DNA from: Candidatus Rhodoferax randersensis
Lineage (GTDB): Bacteria > Pseudomonadota > Gammaproteobacteria > Burkholderiales > Burkholderiaceae_C
NCBI GenBank assembly: GCA_016718155.1
Contig: JADKEH010000020.1
Location: 45,887 to 109,886, forward strand
Direction: 5' to 3'
DNA length: 64,000 nucleotides
Shown here piece after piece: positions 61,198 through 64,000 of the stretch (positions are counted from its first letter, which is position 1; each line of letters starts with the position of its first letter). The position numbers and the translations under genes were made by a program. Under the pieces are notes generated by a model. The model had not been told where the DNA came from. It searched no databases and was given only the letters and a program-made list of their open reading frames with translations.

Positions 61198-62046
61198 ATG
61201 TTAGACCGAATCAAAGCCTCCTTGCCGTCATTGGCCCCGGCGGAGCAGCGCGTGGGCAAATTGGTGCTGAGCGACCCACGTCTGTTTGCCAACCTGCCTG
61301 TGAGCGAGTTGGCCGACCGCGCGCACGTGAGCAAGCCCACGGTGGTGCGCTTTTGCCGCAGCGTGGGCTACGACGGCCTGACCGACTTCAAGCTCAAGCT
61401 GGCGGGCAGCGTCAGCGAGGGCGTGCCCTTCATCCACCGCAGCGTGGACAGTGACGACAAGACCAACGACATCATGGTCAAGGTGATTGACAACACCGTG
61501 GCGGCCTTCCTGAAGTACCGCAACGACGCCAGCACCGTCGCCATCGAAAGGGCCGTGGTGGCACTGGTGCAGGCCTACCACGACGGCCGGCGCATCGAAT
61601 TTTTTGGCGTGGGCAACTCCGGCTTTGTGGCGCAGGACGCGCAGCACAAGTTCTTTCGCATGGGCATCCACACAGTAGCCTACAGTGACGGCCACATGCA
61701 GGTGATGAGTGCCTCGATCCTCAAACCCGGCGACTGTGTGGTGGTGGTCTCCAATTCCGGGCGCACGCGCGACCTGATGGACGCGGTGGACATCGCGCGC
61801 AAGAACGGCGCCACCACCATTGTCATCACCGCCAGCGGCTCGCCCCTGGCCGCCGCCGGCCACATCCACCTGGCCGCCGACCACCCAGAAGGCTACGACC
61901 GCTACAGCCCCATGGTGTCGCGCCTCTTGCACCTGATGATCATCGACGTGCTGGCCACCTGCGTGGCCCTGCGCATTGGCAGCGAGACCTTGCTGCCAAT
62001 GTTCAAGGAGATGAAGAACAACTTGCGCAGCAAGCGGTATGCGTAG
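61198..62046 (+). CDS. hexR: RpiR-family regulator HexR
   Basis: A 282-residue regulator. The N-terminal helix-turn-helix region is SELADRAHVSKPTVVRFCRSVGYDGLTDFKLKLA, in pieces, residues about 35-70. The C-terminal SIS domain (FFGVGNSGFVAQDAQHKFF and VVSNSGRTRDLMDAVDIAR) senses 2-keto-3-deoxy-6-phosphogluconate in HexR proteins. It is next to zwf, the usual target. The neighbouring importer-tal-pgi operon, which has a HexR-like palindrome, is a likely second target. Confidence 0.92.
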   Translation: MLDRIKASLPSLAPAEQRVGKLVLSDPRLFANLPVSELADRAHVSKPTVVRFCRSVGYDGLTDFKLKLAGSVSEGVPFIHRSVDSDDKTNDIMVKVIDNTVAAFLKYRNDASTVAIERAVVALVQAYHDGRRIEFFGVGNSGFVAQDAQHKFFRMGIHTVAYSDGHMQVMSASILKPGDCVVVVSNSGRTRDLMDAVDIARKNGATTIVITASGSPLAAAGHIHLAADHPEGYDRYSPMVSRLLHLMIIDVLATCVALRIGSETLLPMFKEMKNNLRSKRYA

Positions 62047-62054
62047 ATACGGCG

Positions 62055-64000
62055 CTACGGTTGGTCGAAACGAACCGTGTTGCGACCGGCCACCTTCGCT
62101 TGGTACATGGCCGCATCGGCGGCCCTGAAGACCTCATCCTGTCCCGCCGTGTCGGGTCCGAGCAGAGCCACGCCGATACTGGCCGAACAACGGTGTTCAA
62201 CCTGTTTCACAGGCCCGGCTTGGTCTACTTGACTCAGCCTATAGGGTTCGGCCAGTGCGCAGCGGATCTTCTCGGCAATCGTGGCAGCTTGTTCGCGTGA
62301 TTCGACTGCGCCACTGCTCAATTCGCCCAACAGCACCACGAACTCGTCACCGCCAAAGCGCGCCACCGTATCTGACTGACGGACCGCCGCCAGCAAGCGC
62401 CTGGACACCTCGACCAACAACAAGTCCCCGCAGGCGTGGCCGTGCGTGTCATTGAGCAACTTGAAGCGATCCAAATCCAGCACCATCAAGGCACCCAAGG
62501 ACGCACCACGGCGACTGGCCAGCAACACCTGGTTCAGGCGGTCGCCCAGCAGGCGACGGTTGGGTAACTGGGTGAGCGGGTCGTAGAAGGCCAATTGCCG
62601 AATCTGGTCTTCCAACTGCTTGCGTTTGGTGATGTCCCGATTGATGCCGTGAAACCCGGTGATGGCACCGCTGGCATCACGCTCCGGGGTGGAAAACACC
62701 TCTACCCACAGCACCCGGTCATCCTTGCACCGATGCTGCGCCTCGAACGCAACCATGCCAGTCTGAATTCCCTGCGACTCACTCTCGCGTCGTTGCCTCA
62801 TCTTCTCGGTGATGGTGGCCACTCCCTCTTCGGTAAACATCTCGTAAACATGGTGGCCCAGGACCTCATCGGCGCGGTAGCCGCGCATTCTCTCGTCAGC
62901 CGGACTGATATAGACGAAACGGTTGTTGTGATCGGTCCGCCAGATCACATCACTCACGTCTTCAGTTAACAGGCGGTAGTGCGCTTCGCCGTCGCGCAGG
63001 CTTGCAATCGCCGCATTGCGCTCTATGGCGATGCTGGCCAGGCGGGCGGTCTGCGCCATCAATTCCAGGTCCGAAGGCGTGGGTGCCTGGGCAGCGCGGT
63101 GGTAGATGGAAAAAGTCCCCAGCACGCGCCCCGATGCGGAACAAATCGGCTGCGTCCAGCATGCGCCCAAACCAGCGCGACGCGCCAGTTCGTGCTGGCC
63201 GGGCCAACTCGGATCACTTGCCAGATCCTGCACCACCACGCGCTGCCCGCTCGCCGCCGCCACGGCACAACAGGACACCCGCGATCCGACTTCAATCAAT
63301 TCTGTCGCCTGGTTGTAGAAGCCCGGCAAGCTCGGTGCAAACGCCTTGGTAAGGTAACGTCCTTCGCCATCGGCCAATCGAATGCTGCACAACATCCGTG
63401 CGTGGATTCGCTCAATGCCTCGCACGATGGCACTCAAGATGGTGGACAGCGCATCCCCATTGGCGAGCAACTCCAGCACTTCACTGCGGAACTGCTCATA
63501 CTGCTGCGCGTGTTTGCGCTCGGTGACGTCCGTGTAGCTGGTCACAAAACCACCGCTGGGGATCGGCATGCCCCGCACTTCCAGCCATTGCCCGTTCGGT
63601 CGCTGGCGCTCCAAGCAGTGGGCCTGCACATTCGTGGTCCGCTCAATAACGGTCTTCACGTGCTGCTCGGGGTCGCCAGGTCCGTATTCACCGCGTTCAG
63701 CGTTGAAACGAGCGAGGTCTTGCAGGTGTGCCCAACCCTTGGCAAAAAGCTCGGGCGGGAAACCCAGCAAGGTCATGAACTGGTCATTGTGGGCGCTCAA
63801 GCGCAGCTCGGTGTCACACAGGGAAATCGCGCCAGGGAAGTTGTCGATGATGGTCTTCATCACGTCGCGTTGGCGCGCCAAAGTGTCCGCGTCAGCCGAC
63901 GTCTGCATAGTGGCGCTGGCGGCTGCGCCCTCGCCAGAGTCTGCAGCCTCTGGCGATGTCCCCTGCGTGGCGCTCTGACCACTGAGTGGATTCTTCTGCA
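62055..64000 (-). CDS. PAS-GAF-PAS-GGDEF diguanylate cyclase (5' end may lie outside the window)
   Basis: From the ATG at 63908 the protein has 617 residues: PAS about 10-130, GAF about 150-295, PAS about 305-430 and GGDEF 437-613, with RFGGDEF at 517-523 and RQSD inhibitory site at 510-513. The active site is complete, so it should make cyclic-di-GMP. The same frame stays open upstream to the window edge (AAASATMQTSADAD reads through from GQSATQGTSPEAADSG), so the true start may lie beyond 64000 and further sensor regions may exist. It converges on hexR with eight bases between. The signal is unknown. Confidence 0.9.
   Translation of the reverse strand, partial: QKNPLSGQSATQGTSPEAADSGEGAAASATMQTSADADTLARQRDVMKTIIDNFPGAISLCDTELRLSAHNDQFMTLLGFPPELFAKGWAHLQDLARFNAERGEYGPGDPEQHVKTVIERTTNVQAHCLERQRPNGQWLEVRGMPIPSGGFVTSYTDVTERKHAQQYEQFRSEVLELLANGDALSTILSAIVRGIERIHARMLCSIRLADGEGRYLTKAFAPSLPGFYNQATELIEVGSRVSCCAVAAASGQRVVVQDLASDPSWPGQHELARRAGLGACWTQPICSASGRVLGTFSIYHRAAQAPTPSDLELMAQTARLASIAIERNAAIASLRDGEAHYRLLTEDVSDVIWRTDHNNRFVYISPADERMRGYRADEVLGHHVYEMFTEEGVATITEKMRQRRESESQGIQTGMVAFEAQHRCKDDRVLWVEVFSTPERDASGAITGFHGINRDITKRKQLEDQIRQLAFYDPLTQLPNRRLLGDRLNQVLLASRRGASLGALMVLDLDRFKLLNDTHGHACGDLLLVEVSRRLLAAVRQSDTVARFGGDEFVVLLGELSSGAVESREQAATIAEKIRCALAEPYRLSQVDQAGPVKQVEHRCSASIGVALLGPDTAGQDEVFRAADAAMYQAKVAGRNTVRFDQP

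Overview
The window looks like the chromosome of a GC-rich betaproteobacterium, most likely a Comamonadaceae member of the Rhodoferax/Polaromonas type. This rests on gene content (fused sugar-phosphate/iron-type permease, HexR next to zwf, PEP-CTERM protein, reductive pyrimidine pathway) and on a dispersed repeat family with ends CGTCATTGCGA / TCGCAATGACG. No rRNA, tRNA, CRISPR array, phage or intact insertion sequence was seen.

Layout. 0-1.7 kb: DUF2249 protein and a polytopic membrane protein between two copies of a repeat tail. 1.8-4.3 kb: PAS-GGDEF-EAL protein. 4.4-8.4 kb: glutarate module (CaiB/BaiF CoA-transferase, glutaryl-CoA dehydrogenase, divergent LysR regulator). 8.5-14.8 kb: reductive pyrimidine degradation (preT, preA, dihydropyrimidinase, beta-ureidopropionase). 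14.7-22.8 kb: an Lrp-type regulator and a fermentation-type lysine pathway (kamA, kdd, kamB-like, kamD, kamE, kal, kce) ending in acetoacetate and crotonyl-CoA. 22.8-32.4 kb: small and accessory genes (thioredoxin-like, DUF3297, PEP-CTERM protein, TolB/TPR-type regulator, GNAT/DUF1778 and VapBC toxin-antitoxin pairs, KTSC protein, frameshifted SDR and CorC-like genes). 32.5-39.4 kb: S9 peptidase, RutR-like TetR regulator and a four-gene ABC importer in which every gene is frameshifted. 39.5-49.3 kb: two S41 peptidases, an MNT/HEPN pair with a nonsense codon in HEPN, a thioesterase, a cobalamin adenosyltransferase, an FAD-linked dehydrogenase, a lipoprotein and a broken alpha/beta hydrolase. 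49.7-52.3 kb: RecQ and a HAD hydrolase. 52.5-62.0 kb: sugar-phosphate locus (ABC importer-tal-pgi on the minus strand, divergent from zwf-hexR). 62.0-64 kb: PAS-GAF-PAS-GGDEF protein open to the window edge.

How they fit together. Two RutR-box-like palindromes, one before preT and one before the ABC importer, suggest one TetR regulator joins the pyrimidine catabolic genes and an importer 27 kb away. The lysine and glutarate modules both deliver crotonyl-CoA. KamDE needs adenosylcobalamin, and a PduO-type adenosyltransferase is present at 43 kb. The importer-tal-pgi / zwf-hexR arrangement argues that a transporter usually called ferric-iron type carries sugar phosphates here.

The most unusual structure is a pair of long hairpins (13238-13437) with unrelated stems but exactly complementary loops. 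The dispersed repeat also supplies C-terminal tails to two enzymes. Several genes are broken by single-base frame changes; these may be real decay or assembly indels, and reads are needed to decide.
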